A DNA stretch of 57,525 nucleotides, taken from JOPF133 sp052144935 (lineage in GTDB: Bacteria > Acidobacteriota > Terriglobia > Bryobacterales > Bryobacteraceae). Under the pieces are notes generated by a model. That model searched no databases, was not told the origin of the DNA, and saw only the letters and a program-made list of their open reading frames with translations. This document shows, in pieces, positions 1-9,243 of the stretch; position 1 is the stretch's first letter; the number at the start of each line of letters is the position of its first letter. The stretch covers positions 1 through 57,525 of the forward strand of contig JBKQPR010000363.1 in the NCBI GenBank assembly GCA_052144935.1. Reading direction: 5' to 3'. The translations under genes were made by a program, and so were the position numbers.

Positions 1-13
1 ACTTATAATCAAA

Positions 14-130
14 CAGTTTGGCCGGTTTTTGTGGGCTTATCCGGTCCAATCTGTGCACGCGCCCCTAATTCATAGAGTCGATTTGGGTTAGCGGTGCGCG
101 GGCATCAGGATTGGCCGGATAAGCCCGCTT
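14..130 (+). repeat. Dispersed hairpin repeat, full copy 1
   Basis: An imperfect palindrome of about 115 bases. Left arm GGGCTTATCCGGTCCAATC (33-51) pairs with GATTGGCCGGATAAGCCC (109-126), leaving one bulged T in the left arm. An inner weaker stem (CTAA near 65, TTAG near 88) sits in the loop. A homologous copy in opposite orientation lies at 55731-55850 and partial copies occur at 55881, 56716 and 57045. It sits upstream of the TIGR03435 gene. It could be a non-autonomous mobile element, a structured RNA or a REP-like sequence; the class is unknown to me. Confidence 0.75.
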
Positions 131-256
131 TCTTGGCACCATCCCCATCGGCTACACAGGCCGGTTGACGCCGCGGCGGGCGAGGCCCGTCCAGACTGAG
201 GAGGCTTCGGGTAACACCGGCCGGCGGTGCGACGTCACTGCCAAAGGAGAACGAGG

Positions 257-1177
257 ATGCCGACACCAATCGTACGGATTGCCCTAATGGTCTTCACTTG
301 TTGCTTGGCCCACGGCCAAACCACGGATAAGCCGCGCACCTTCGACGTAGCTTCGGTGAAGTTGGCAACCGTGCCTGATGGTGTGACGATCAATGGCGAC
401 ATGATGGTCGCTCGTAGAGGCGTAGCCGTCCCTCGCGAGACCGGAGGCCCCGGCACGCAAGATCCCGCGCGGATTCACTACCCTCTCGTCAGCCTGAAGG
501 ACCTCTTGGGACGTGCCTACGGTCCGTATTTCGAGATCGTGGGCCCCGGTTGGCTGGATACCAAAGTCGTCCAGGTTGACGCCACTATGCCGCCCGAGAC
601 CACCAAGGAGCAATTACGGGAAATGCTCCGGAATCTGATTGTAGACAGGTTCGGCTTGAAATTTCATTTGGAGAAAAAGGAGGTGGCGGGCTACGTCCTC
701 GCGGTGGCCAAGAGCGGTCCGAAGATGAATGAATCGGTCGAAGACGCCGCTCCGCAGGAACCGGACGGCAGCGCTGAAATACAGAGGTCTCCTCTTGGGC
801 CAGACGGCTTTCCGACCCAACCCCCGTTACCTCCCGGACGTCCCGGCTTACGCATCTTCTTTACCAACCAGGGCCGCCGCCGTGTGTTCGGCCAACAGCA
901 GACGATGCACGACCTCGCCGACTCCCTCGCGTCTCAATTGCGGCAGGATGCGGGGGGCCCGACAGGGCCTCGTGTCATCGTCTCAGACGCCACGGGATTA
1001 TCGGCGAGATACGATTACGAGCTGACCTTTTCGCGGGATGGCACGCCCGACGCCGAGACGCTTCCAAATGTCTTCAGCGCCCTGCAATCACAGCTCGGCC
1101 TCAAACTGGAGCCGAAAAAGGTGCCGGTGGATGTAATGGTCATCGATCATATGGAGAAGACGCCCACCGCGAACTAA
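257..1177 (+). CDS. TIGR03435 (DUF3738) secreted protein
   Basis: A 306-residue protein of the TIGR03435/DUF3738 family, which is expanded in Solibacter-type Acidobacteria and has no assigned function. A signal peptide ends near the alanine-histidine-glycine-glutamine stretch, followed by the family opening FDVASVKLA and, further on, the conserved LLGRAYG and GRYDYELTF-like segments (here ARYDYELTF). The start was placed at the ATG at 257 because AAGGAGA lies 8 bases upstream; an in-frame start at 227 lacks this. The protein is probably exported to the periplasm. It stands alone between the hairpin repeat and a convergent toxin-antitoxin pair. Family assignment is confident; a role would be a guess. 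Confidence 0.9.
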   Translation: MPTPIVRIALMVFTCCLAHGQTTDKPRTFDVASVKLATVPDGVTINGDMMVARRGVAVPRETGGPGTQDPARIHYPLVSLKDLLGRAYGPYFEIVGPGWLDTKVVQVDATMPPETTKEQLREMLRNLIVDRFGLKFHLEKKEVAGYVLAVAKSGPKMNESVEDAAPQEPDGSAEIQRSPLGPDGFPTQPPLPPGRPGLRIFFTNQGRRRVFGQQQTMHDLADSLASQLRQDAGGPTGPRVIVSDATGLSARYDYELTFSRDGTPDAETLPNVFSALQSQLGLKLEPKKVPVDVMVIDHMEKTPTAN

Positions 1178-1384
1178 AGGACCTGATGTCGGTCGAGGTG
1201 CGCGTCTTCTCCTTACCGATTGGGTCCGGTCGACCATGGTACCCTTGGCAGCTCGCCATTCGGGCCGTGAAACGGGCTTTCCGGAAACTTGCCTGCCCTT
1301 CACGCGAATCCGTTTTTCGGTCTCGGTGGGTCGGCGACAATGGCCGTCCGCCCCGCTCAGTGCGTTGAGTGAACCGTATTGCGT
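1178..1384. other. Intergenic, no gene seen
   Basis: Short stretch between the convergent TIGR03435 gene and the antitoxin gene. No convincing coding sequence or terminator was recognised. Confidence 0.5.
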
Positions 1385-1702
1385 CTAGCTTGCCAACTTC
1401 TCGAACTGCGTGATCCGCACTTCCCGATCCTTGAACACCGCGCGGATCTCGAGCCGGCCTCCCATAGCTTCAATGTATTCGGCCAGGGTGCTGACGCAGA
1501 TGTCGGACCAATGCTCAATCTTCGAGACCTCTCCCTGGTTGACGCCAAGGATTCCGGCGAGTTGCAACTGCGTCATCTCCTGCGCCTTTCGCAGTTGATC
1601 GAGGGGCATAGCGGCCAGACTCCTCTGGAACCGTTTCTCAATCCTCTGCTGCCGATCGGCCGGCATGGCTTCCAGCAATTCGCGAAAATTACGAGTGGGC
1701 AT
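1385..1702 (-). CDS. higA: HigA-like antitoxin, XRE helix-turn-helix
   Basis: A 105-residue DNA-binding protein. Residues about 40-80 form a Cro/C1-type helix-turn-helix (RKAQEMTQLQLAGILGVNQG, then EVSKIE), the hallmark of XRE/HigA antitoxins. It would neutralise the toxin encoded just upstream and repress the shared promoter. Its ATG overlaps the toxin stop as TAATG at 1700-1704, so the two are translationally coupled, with the toxin first as is usual for higBA. The C-terminal beta segment (GGRLEIRAVF) is typical of this antitoxin group. The name rests on domain type and gene order rather than close homology. Confidence 0.85.
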   Translation of the reverse strand: MPTRNFRELLEAMPADRQQRIEKRFQRSLAAMPLDQLRKAQEMTQLQLAGILGVNQGEVSKIEHWSDICVSTLAEYIEAMGGRLEIRAVFKDREVRITQFEKLAS

Positions 1703-2067
1703 TAGATGCTTCTCTCCTTCTTGAGTTCAAGTAGGTGTCGTTCAAAGAGCCGGTCCGCGATCGGCACAAACGTCTCATACCAACGGTCGTCGCCGGTCTT
1801 CTCTCCCCCAATCAAGAGGATTGCCGAGCGGAGCGGGTTGAATGCGTAGAGTGTCCGCAGCGGCCTCCCAGCACTCTGGGTCCGCAACTCGCGCATCTGC
1901 GGATAGCGGGAACTGCCAATTCTGGAGCTATGCGGGAAACCGAGGGCAGGGCCGAATTCCATGAGATGCCGAACGGAGTGCGCCACATCATCCTGCTGTT
2001 CCCCGGAAAGGGCATTCCACCAATCTCGAAATTCATCGGTGAACTCGACTTCCCACGCCACCCCCAC
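1702..2067 (-). CDS. higB: HigB-like toxin (RelE fold, Gp49 family)
   Basis: A 121-residue protein of the phage-derived Gp49-like/HigB group, RelE-fold mRNA interferases that cut translated mRNA. Recognisable parts are the opening WEVEFTDEFRDWWNAL, the central MRELR segment, and the RTLYAFNPLRSAILLIGGEK strand pair that carries the basic RNA-binding surface. The GTG at 2067 is used as start; no clear Shine-Dalgarno sequence was found. It forms a two-gene operon with the XRE antitoxin downstream through a one-base overlap. The protein looks intact, so the module may be active. Confidence 0.85.
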   Translation of the reverse strand: MGVAWEVEFTDEFRDWWNALSGEQQDDVAHSVRHLMEFGPALGFPHSSRIGSSRYPQMRELRTQSAGRPLRTLYAFNPLRSAILLIGGEKTGDDRWYETFVPIADRLFERHLLELKKERSI

Positions 2068-2384
2068 AGTATGCCATAAACAGAATACTCCCGCGCCGGT
2101 GACGCCGCGCCGCGGGCTGACAATCCGACTCCCTTGGACGTGTCGTCGCCGTCCCGGACTTTGGCCCAGGATGCCTCGATCCCAGCGTTCTTGGGTGCAA
2201 ATAGATCCTCCCTTGTCCCCAAGTGTTTACGGGCAAGTGGGTCCGTACTCGAAGAGCACGCCAAATAATGTCGACGGTTTTACCGCCAAGTAATTCTGAA
2301 AGTGACATCCGCCGGACGCCGCCTTTGCAACCATGCCTGGGAGGCGTCAGGCCGAAGAAGCCGACCAGGCTCTAGGCCTTGGCT
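2068..2384. other. Intergenic, no gene supported
   Basis: About 317 bases upstream of the toxin-antitoxin operon and downstream of the isomerase-like gene. Open frames on the minus strand show no family resemblance. It presumably contains the higBA promoter, but no operator palindrome could be assigned. Confidence 0.4.
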
Positions 2385-3353
2385 TTAGGCCAGTGCGGCC
2401 CTCACATAGGCCATGCACTTTCTGACTTCTTCCTGGGGCGTCCCGAGGCCGAGGTATTCGTATTCCACGAAAACCGGGATGGGGAGCTTCTTTTCCTTGA
2501 TGAGAGTCAGGACCTCCTTGATGGGAGTGTCACCCTCGCCGAACCGCTCGTTGGTGCCTCCGTTGCGGGTGCGGTCTTTGATCTGGATGTGCGAGATGCC
2601 GGCGTGGTTCTCCTGAATGAAGGCCACCGCCTCGTAGTTGGCCGCGGTGAAGTGGCCGATGTCCAGATTCAGCCGGAAGTTCTTTGCGAGCGCCAGCGCG
2701 GTCCGGAAGCTCTGCGGCGTGGCGATGGCATTGGGATCCTTCACGTTGGCGGTGTTGTGCAGCGCCACCGTCAGGGCATGCTTCTCGGCGAAGGGCGCCA
2801 GGCGGCGGGCGCCGCTCAGAGTGGTTAGCGAGGCCAGCGTGCGCACGCCGAGCGCCTTGGCCTGCTGGAACGTCACCTCGATCTCTTCCTCGGTGAACTG
2901 CTCGTCGTAATCCACCCGGTAAGCGAACAGGGCGATTCCGGCGGCCTGAAACTTCGCGCCGATCGCCTCGTGGTTCCTGGCGGGCGTGGCGAGCCGCCAC
3001 CGGCGCAGGTCGTTGCGGACGGCTAATTTCGCGGCGGCCACCTCTTCGGGCTTGGGCGCGGTAATCGGCGGAGGATAGACCGAGGGCGGTGGAGGAACCG
3101 CTGGGCCGCTGTTGGGTGCGGCAGGCTCGGTGTTCGCGGAGGAGAGTTCGATCTCCCGTGCGCCGGCAAATTGCAGGGCCTGGATCACGCCGTCCACATT
3201 GTCTTGCCCGGGAGTGCGCAGGAGGTCGCGGAAGCTGTAGGTGGCGGCGCCGACCCGCACGCCGTGTACAGCCGAATCGCCGGAAGCGCTCCATGCGGCC
3301 GATAGAGGAATACCGGCCAACGCCATCTTGCCGAAATCACGTCTGGAAACCAT
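2385..3353 (-). CDS. Tat-exported sugar phosphate isomerase/epimerase-like protein
   Basis: A 322-residue TIM-barrel protein of the xylose isomerase-like/AP-endonuclease 2 superfamily. The N-terminus SRRDFGKMALAG is a twin-arginine signal, so it is probably exported folded. Barrel landmarks include GAREIELSSAN, the metal-site segments VALHNTANVKD and LNLDIGHFTAANYE, ISHIQIKDRT, and FVEYEYLG near the end. GGGAG lies about 8 bases before the ATG. Proline-rich residues 75-95 interrupt the barrel after strand 1. A paralogue with the same Tat motif lies at 4911-5942; such exported isomerase-like proteins are common in Acidobacteria, usually with unknown sugar substrates. Divergent from the heme protein at 3418. 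Confidence 0.85.
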   Translation of the reverse strand: MVSRRDFGKMALAGIPLSAAWSASGDSAVHGVRVGAATYSFRDLLRTPGQDNVDGVIQALQFAGAREIELSSANTEPAAPNSGPAVPPPPSVYPPPITAPKPEEVAAAKLAVRNDLRRWRLATPARNHEAIGAKFQAAGIALFAYRVDYDEQFTEEEIEVTFQQAKALGVRTLASLTTLSGARRLAPFAEKHALTVALHNTANVKDPNAIATPQSFRTALALAKNFRLNLDIGHFTAANYEAVAFIQENHAGISHIQIKDRTRNGGTNERFGEGDTPIKEVLTLIKEKKLPIPVFVEYEYLGLGTPQEEVRKCMAYVRAALA

Positions 3354-3417
3354 ACGACGCTCCCGCTCCCCGGATCGGTACCAGCCTCCGGATATGCGTC
3401 GATTATAATCGTTTTCA

Positions 3418-4797
3418 GTGCCCGTCAGGTTGCCTACGTGGTCCCGCTGGTCTCGCTATCGCTGGTTTTGCCGGATCGCCGTGTTGCCGGTGGCCTGTAT
3501 GGTCACGGCTGCGGCTGCCAACAACGCGTGCCCCGACCGCCCCGTACAGTCGATCTCCTCCTCCGTGATGCCTGCCGACGTGTGCATTCCCGACGGCTTC
3601 ACCGATGTTCCCGTCAACTACTTCGACGACTTCGCCTGGCGCGCGTTTGTGGCGATGGTGTGGCCGGCGGCTCCTGCCCGTCGTGGCGCGGCCGACACCA
3701 GTAAGACGGTAGCCGCTGCCGGACCACGCGTTTTTGAAACTATGAAATCGCTGTGGGAGGTCTTCCACGAGGATGGTTCGGCCCCGGTCGCCGGCTTCGA
3801 CGCCTACGACACCGCCGCCAACAACGCCTGCAAATTACAGTCGCGGTTCGGCGACCTGGTGCTCGCGTCGTTTTCGGGAATCGACGATATCGGACAGGCG
3901 GGAGCCGGCGAACTTGCCGGACCGCTGGCGGCGCAGAACGGCAGATACGTCCGCTACCAGACGCTGTACAACCGGGCGGCGTTCGAGTTCATTGTGCGCA
4001 ACCGGTATTACCTCCGAAGCAACCTGCCCCAGGTGCCGAGTCCGCGGCCGGCTACGCCGGTCATGGAGTTCCCCATCGGATCCGTCGTCCTCAAGGCCGC
4101 CTGGCTGGATATGGCGGGTTTTCCCGCCGCGCAGGTCAAGCGCTATTACACCCGCATCGCCACGGTGCGCGACCCCGGCACGGGCGCCTGTTCGCGCGTC
4201 ACTGTGGGGCTGGTGGGCCTCCACATCGTGCAGAAGACGCCCAGCCGCCCGCAGTGGATCTGGTCTTCCTTCGAGCAGATCGATAATGCGCCGCCTTCGC
4301 GTTTCGGCGACCCGGTGAAGTTCACCTTCCACGATGGCGGTAAGGCTCCCATGCCCGCCGAGAACCCGCTCTCGCTGGTGCCGCTGGCGCCCGAACCGGT
4401 GACGCCCTTCAACGTGGAGAGGCCGTTCTTCGCCCGGGTGCATCCCAAGACCGAACTCACCAACTATCGGTATCAAGAGCTATTGAAGGATACGGTCTGG
4501 CAGTATTACGGCATCGTGGTGACGCAGTGGCCGCGCATCGAAGGCAATCAGGCGCTGCCGGTGCCCGCCACGCAGAACGGCGACATCACCAACACCTTCC
4601 CTGGCGCGGGCGCGTTTTCCGCGTTCGCCAACGTCTCCATGGAGACCTTTGACCAGGGGCGTCCGCAGTTGGGGTGCATGAGTTGCCACAACCAGGCCCG
4701 GATGTCCGCCGACTTCATGTGGTCCGTGCTGGACCACGCGTATCCGCCAAAAATCGCCCCTGCTGCCGCGGCGGTGCGTAACAGGACCGCACAATGA
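3418..4797 (+). CDS. Secreted protein with one C-terminal c-type heme site
   Basis: A 459-residue protein beginning at a GTG, with a hydrophobic export signal near residues 15-35. The only recognisable motif is CMSCH at residues 420-424, a c-type heme attachment site close to the C-terminus, inside LGCMSCHNQARMSADFMW; the following methionines could be the distal ligand. The middle (for example WRAFVAMVWPA and WIWSSFEQIDNAP) resembles uncharacterised acidobacterial proteins often labelled cytochrome c family, but I cannot assign a reaction. It lies between two exported isomerase-like paralogues, divergent from one and codirectional with the other, so the trio may act on a periplasmic carbohydrate with electron transfer. 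Function is uncertain. Confidence 0.75.
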   Translation: MPVRLPTWSRWSRYRWFCRIAVLPVACMVTAAAANNACPDRPVQSISSSVMPADVCIPDGFTDVPVNYFDDFAWRAFVAMVWPAAPARRGAADTSKTVAAAGPRVFETMKSLWEVFHEDGSAPVAGFDAYDTAANNACKLQSRFGDLVLASFSGIDDIGQAGAGELAGPLAAQNGRYVRYQTLYNRAAFEFIVRNRYYLRSNLPQVPSPRPATPVMEFPIGSVVLKAAWLDMAGFPAAQVKRYYTRIATVRDPGTGACSRVTVGLVGLHIVQKTPSRPQWIWSSFEQIDNAPPSRFGDPVKFTFHDGGKAPMPAENPLSLVPLAPEPVTPFNVERPFFARVHPKTELTNYRYQELLKDTVWQYYGIVVTQWPRIEGNQALPVPATQNGDITNTFPGAGAFSAFANVSMETFDQGRPQLGCMSCHNQARMSADFMWSVLDHAYPPKIAPAAAAVRNRTAQ

Positions 4798-4910
4798 GAC
4801 CCCTTTCACCGGGCAGCCATCCGTAGTAGAATGACGTGCGGATTGACCCGGCGGCGTGGATGCCCCGGGATTGGCCGCTCCGAATCGGACTATTCAAGGG
4901 AGGAGACCCC

Positions 4911-5942
4911 GTGGATCTTACCAGACGTGACTTAGGGAAACTGGCTCTGGCCGCCATCCCGGCATCGAGACTGCTGCTGGCCAAGCCCAATTCGAATTTC
5001 GACGGTGTGCAGGTCGGCGCCATCACCTACAGCTACCGGTCCATGCCTGGCGCCAATGACGCCGAGAAGCTGCTGACTTACATTGTGGATTCGGGCATCA
5101 GCGGGATCGAGCTGATGGGCCCGGCCGCGGAAATCTACGCCGGCTCGCCCGCGTCTGCCGGCCGCGGAGCTGGAGGCGGCGGACAAGGCAGAGGCCCCGG
5201 CGGTCCGGGCGGTCCCGGGCGGCCTGGCGGCGCGGGTGGTCAGGGACGCGGTCCAGGTGGCGGCCGTGCGCCGTTGACTCCCGAGCAGCAGGCCGCGCAG
5301 CAGGCCAGAGCCGAGGAATTGAAGAAGTGGCGCTTGTCCGTCTCCATGGACAAGTACAAGGCCATGCGCAAAATGTACAACGATGCCGGCGTGAACATCT
5401 ACGCGTTCAAGCTGGAGCCGACTCCGGCCATGTCCGACGAGGAATACGAGTACATCTTCCACGTGGCGGACACGCTGGGCGCCAATCACGTGACCCTGGA
5501 GCTTTCGAATGACGCCGCCTTCACCCAGCGCATCGGCGACTTCGCGGCTAAGAAGAACATGCTGGTCGCCTATCACGCGCATACGCAGGCCACCATGACG
5601 GCATGGGATGCGGTGCTGGCGCAGTCCAAAGGCAACGCCATCAACCTGGATTGCGGCCATTACGTGGCCGGCACCAGCGAGAGCCCCATTCCGCTGATCC
5701 AGAAGCACCACAGCCGGATCGCGAGCATACACCTGAAGGATCGCAAGAAGGGATCTGATGGCGGCGCCAACCTCGTTTGGGGTCAGGGCGAGACGCCCAT
5801 CAAGGAGATCCTCATGGTGATGCGCAAGGAGAAGTACAAGTTCCCAGCCAGCATCGAGTTGGAATACCAGATTCCGGAGGGCTCCGACGCCGTGGTCGAG
5901 ACGTCCAAGTGCGTGCAGTTCTGCAAGAACGCGCTCGCGTAG
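4911..5942 (+). CDS. Tat-exported sugar phosphate isomerase/epimerase-like protein with glycine-rich insert
   Basis: A 343-residue xylose isomerase-like TIM barrel, paralogous to the protein at 2385-3353. Start chosen at the GTG at 4911: AGGGAGGAGA lies directly upstream and the protein then begins with the Tat motif TRRDLGKLALAA. Barrel landmarks are GISGIELMGPA, MLVAYHAHTQ, INLDCGHYVAG, IASIHLKDRK and ASIELEYQIPEG. Between strand 1 and the next helix is a low-complexity insert of about 40 residues, almost entirely Gly, Arg, Pro and Gln (bases about 5158-5280), likely a flexible surface loop. The substrate is unknown; the family includes isomerases, epimerases and 3-keto-glycoside-processing enzymes. 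Confidence 0.85.
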   Translation: MDLTRRDLGKLALAAIPASRLLLAKPNSNFDGVQVGAITYSYRSMPGANDAEKLLTYIVDSGISGIELMGPAAEIYAGSPASAGRGAGGGGQGRGPGGPGGPGRPGGAGGQGRGPGGGRAPLTPEQQAAQQARAEELKKWRLSVSMDKYKAMRKMYNDAGVNIYAFKLEPTPAMSDEEYEYIFHVADTLGANHVTLELSNDAAFTQRIGDFAAKKNMLVAYHAHTQATMTAWDAVLAQSKGNAINLDCGHYVAGTSESPIPLIQKHHSRIASIHLKDRKKGSDGGANLVWGQGETPIKEILMVMRKEKYKFPASIELEYQIPEGSDAVVETSKCVQFCKNALA

Positions 5943-5950
5943 TTCATTTG

Positions 5951-5981
5951 GGAAGCGGGGAGTTCTTCCTCTCCCGCTTCC
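5951..5981 (+). terminator. Stem-loop just after the isomerase-like gene
   Basis: GGAAGCGGGGAG and CTCCCGCTTCC form a strong stem starting eight bases after the stop codon at 5942. There is no following T-run, so it may be an mRNA 3' stabiliser or weak terminator rather than a canonical Rho-independent site. Confidence 0.5.
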
Positions 5982-6385
5982 AAGAGCCGGTGTACTTTGA
6001 GGAGCCGGCGGAGGCTGCCGCGATTCAAGCCCGGCCACAGGGGCTGTGGGCCACAAAGAAGGGCGCCGTCCTCGCGGCGGTCTTGTCCGCATCCCAACCG
6101 CGGCGATTCGTTCTGGTTCCCCTGAGCAAAGAGTGCCGAAAGCTCCGAACCGCGTGGCTGGTGTAACCGGGTCGGATCTGAAGAGGTGATCGAGGGAATT
6201 ATGACGCACCGAATCGCTCGGAACATGCCGCCCATGCCCTGCAACGCGGTGAGGGCGATGTGGCGGTTGGGCGCGTCCGCGATTGTTGCGTCGAAGGGCG
6301 TTGTGACCGATCGGGTAATGGCCGAATTGATCCGCCCGGTCCCTTCAAGGGGTCGCAGACCTAGTACGCTTGAAGTTGTAAACCA
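5982..6385. other. Intergenic, no gene supported
   Basis: About 400 bases with long open frames on both strands but no recognisable domain, no ribosome binding site in front of the candidate starts and no similarity to neighbouring genes. Treated as non-coding or decayed sequence. Confidence 0.4.
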
Positions 6386-7402
6386 ATGAAGCCTCTGACC
6401 TTGTTGTTCGCTTGCGGCGCCGTAGCTTTGGCCCAGACCATCGAATTTGTCGCCGACCCGAGCCCCACACCCTCCTGCCATGCCTCGACGGTGGTTGAGC
6501 TGGCGAACGGCGATTTGCTTGCGGCCTGGTTCGGCGGCACGGCCGAAGGGGCGCAGGATGTCGCTATCTGGATGGCGCGCCGCACCTCTATCGGCTGGGC
6601 GCAGCCGGTGGAAGCCGCCCGCGAACCCAATATCGCCACTTACAACCCGGTGCTTTTTCACTCGGCCGACGGCATTCTATGGCTCTATTACAAGTTCGGG
6701 CCGCACCCCGACAGTTGGTCGGCGGCACGCAAGTCAAGCCGCGATGAGGGCGCGACGTGGTCCGCCATCGAACACCTGCCCGCGGGTCTCTACGGACCAA
6801 TCCGCGCCAAACCGCTGGTCCTGGCGAACGGAACGATCCTGAGCGGAACCTCCGTGGAGAGTTACGGCGCCTGGGCCTGCTGGATCGAGCGCAGCACCGA
6901 TAACGGCCGCACCTGGACGCGTCATGGTCCCATCGCCGCACCCGCGGCGCTGGCCGCCGCTCCACCCAGGCCCGGGCAGTCGTACGGCATCATTCAGCCT
7001 TCGCTGATCGACTTGGGAAATCGCCACATCCGCCTGTATGCGCGCTCCACCACGCAAATCGGGCGCATCTGCCAGTCCGACTCTCTCGACGACGGAATTA
7101 CCTGGAGCGAGGTTAAGACGACCGGCCTGCCCAATCCCAATTCGGGTATCGACGTGGTGCGCCTCAAGGATGGCCGTCTGGTTATGGTTTACAACAACAC
7201 GACGAGCGGGCGTACGCCCCTGAATCTTGCGGTGAGCGCCGATGGTCAAATGTGGAAGATGTTTCATGAACTGGAGAACACACCCGGCGAATACTCGTAC
7301 CCGGCTTTGATCCAGTCGCGCTCCGGCGATCTGCTCATCACCTACACCTGGCGCCGCCAGAAGGTCCGCTTCGTGCGCTACCCGCTCAACGAGATTCCAT
7401 GA
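6386..7402 (+). CDS. Sialidase-like beta-propeller protein
   Basis: A 338-residue exported protein (signal peptide about residues 1-16, ending ALAQ) of the exo-alpha-sialidase/BNR-repeat superfamily. Visible features are the opening ASTVVELANGDLLAAWFGG with an arginine/acid-rich first blade, Asp-box-like SRDEGATWS and STDNGRTWTRHG, and later SLDDGITWSEV; such Asp boxes cap propeller blades. Members cleave terminal sialic acids or related glycosides, and several Acidobacteria and Planctomycetes copies are only annotated as sialidase-domain proteins. The protein is shorter than secreted bacterial sialidases with carbohydrate-binding modules, and nearby sialic acid catabolism genes are absent, so the exact glycan is open. 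Confidence 0.85.
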   Translation: MKPLTLLFACGAVALAQTIEFVADPSPTPSCHASTVVELANGDLLAAWFGGTAEGAQDVAIWMARRTSIGWAQPVEAAREPNIATYNPVLFHSADGILWLYYKFGPHPDSWSAARKSSRDEGATWSAIEHLPAGLYGPIRAKPLVLANGTILSGTSVESYGAWACWIERSTDNGRTWTRHGPIAAPAALAAAPPRPGQSYGIIQPSLIDLGNRHIRLYARSTTQIGRICQSDSLDDGITWSEVKTTGLPNPNSGIDVVRLKDGRLVMVYNNTTSGRTPLNLAVSADGQMWKMFHELENTPGEYSYPALIQSRSGDLLITYTWRRQKVRFVRYPLNEIP

Positions 7403-7546
7403 CCTGCCAGGAACACACCCTTGGCTCATGGCGCAGCGGATCCCAGCGCCGGAGGGGTAGCCTTCATCCTCGAGCTGGAATGCGCTCCTGAGCCTTCCGC
7501 TCCCGCAGCCAGCCTGGCAACCGTTAGGGACCACTCAAAATTAACT

Positions 7547-9243
7547 TCACAGATTTGGTGCAATGGTGTAGTTCCATTTGGGTAGTGTGGTGCTGTGCTT
7601 GAGGCGGAGCGAGGAGATCATACCCCGGTCTGGTTTGAGACCGGTCGGATACTCTCGTCGGTCCAGATAGGCAGTCACAACCAAGCCGGTTTGGGCACTG
7701 GTATTGCGAATGAAGTTGAGCATTTTGTCGTAGCTGTCCAGTGGCTCAGCCGCCCAGTTCTTGGAGATCTCAGAGAACAGGCGATGCTCGATGGGATTCC
7801 ATTTGGAGGCGCCAGTGGGGTAATGAGCGATCGTAACAGTGATGCCGAATGCGTTGCACACGTGAGCCTGGACTTCGGTCTTCCAGGCCCAGGCGGTGCA
7901 ACTGTTGCTGCCGCCTGAGTCCGCCAAGACCAGAATCTTAGGAGAACGACCGTAGCGGCGCAATCCTTCCCGTTTCCACCAGGTGGCGATGGAATGGGCG
8001 GCGAAGGCCGGCGTATCGTGAGAGACGCCGACGCAGACGGCGCCCCGATTGTGCGGTGGGTCGTAAATGCCGTAGGAGATGCCCACGCCGCTGGCATCGG
8101 AGAGGAAGTCGTGATCGTTGACCAGAACGGGCGAGCGATCCCATTTGGCTCCGGCATTCTTGAAGTTGCCAATCATTTCCCGTTTCTTGCTATCGACGCT
8201 GATGATCGGAAGGCCTTGTCGTTGGAACCGAGTACGCAGCGAGCAGATATGCTGGAATTGCTGATCGCGATAGGGACTGGAGTTGGTAGCGATCTGCTTG
8301 CGGTTGACGCGCAGAGAGAACTCCATTTGGTACAAGAGACGAGCGACCGTATTGGCCGAGACCGGAATGTCGATCTCCTGAAGAACCGCGGCGATCTTCC
8401 CGGTCGTCTTGCGGGTCCACTTCAGCCCCGTGATGGGGTCTCCGGCCGTGTCGTGCTCCAGCAGAATCTCGATAGCCTCGATTATTTCGGGCGTTTTTTT
8501 TCCACCGGCTTGCGCCCACCGCCAGACCTGCGGGCGCGGTCCACTTCCACGTCCTGAGCTACCAACTGTTGTCGTCCGCGGGCCACGGTGTGGGGATCCA
8601 GTTCGAGGAAGTCGGCCAGTTGACGATCGCCGCCACGGCCCAGTTTCAGCGACTCCAGTCCGGCATACAAACGGCGCTGCTGCTCGTCCAACAAGCTGTA
8701 GAACAACAGGATCGAGGCTTTCAATTCCTCCTCCGAGACCTCCAGCACAGACGCATCGGCCACGGTGGGGACGGCTTCGACGGTGCGGCGCGTCAGTAGC
8801 TGTCCTCGCTGGATGGCGCGGTCCGTGGCCGTGTAGAGGTACAGACCCGAAACCATCTCACGAGTCACGCGGCGCTGCTGAATCAACTGATGCAGTGCGT
8901 CGTGCACTTCGACGTGCAAGGCGCGCGCCAGTTCCTCGGCGAAATATCCGCGCGGGGAACGATTGACGAACACTTCGGCAGTGGCCAGCAGCGTGCCGAA
9001 ACGCGAGAACCAGACGTCAGCCTGGGACCACAACCCGTGGTCGTCAAAGCGGGCGATTTCGCGGAGAGTATAGTATCGGCCACGATGGGAATAGCTGGTG
9101 AGGTAGCCCATCGGTTTGAGCTTGCGGAAGACAGTGAGATCGACGGGAGTGCCGAGGGATCGTTTCATTTCATCGAGGGTGGCGATCTGGTTGCGCAGCA
9201 GAAGGGCGCGCAGATCTTCGGGGCGGTAGGAGAGGGGTCTCAT
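7547..9243 (-). CDS. ISAzo13-family transposase, split by a putative -1 frameshift
   Basis: Two overlapping frames give one transposase. Frame A (9243 to 8482) ends GGGRKPVEKK then stops; a -1 slip on the A8 run continues as TPEIIEAIEILLEHDTAGDP, the expected family continuation, to the stop at 7547. The fused product would be 565 residues. The DDE catalytic region is complete in frame B: ISVDSKKREM, LVLADSGGSNS and NPIEHRLFSEISKNW. The first 150 or so residues (starting MRPLSYRPEDLRALL) form an extra N-terminal module resembling a winged-helix DNA-binding region, not seen in the typical shorter ISAzo13 transposases I know. Whether the split is programmed or inactivating cannot be told from one copy. 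Confidence 0.8.
8494..8502 (-). promoter_or_regulatory. A8 slippery site between transposase frames
   Basis: On the minus strand the codons read GAA AAA AAA CGC, a run of eight adenines. A -1 slip yields AAA AAA ACG and joins the two transposase frames exactly at the family-conserved boundary. A-runs of this kind are the usual -1 programmed frameshift signal in insertion sequences. No stimulatory stem-loop was verified. Confidence 0.6.

Noticed and set aside
14..130. Hairpin repeat as an integron attC site
   Set aside because: The bulged stem is attC-like, but the required RYYYAAC/GTTRRRY end boxes are missing and no integrase gene is present.
5783..6661. 292-codon minus frame between the isomerase-like and sialidase-like genes
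   Set aside because: Overlaps the ends of two real genes and has no domain similarity.
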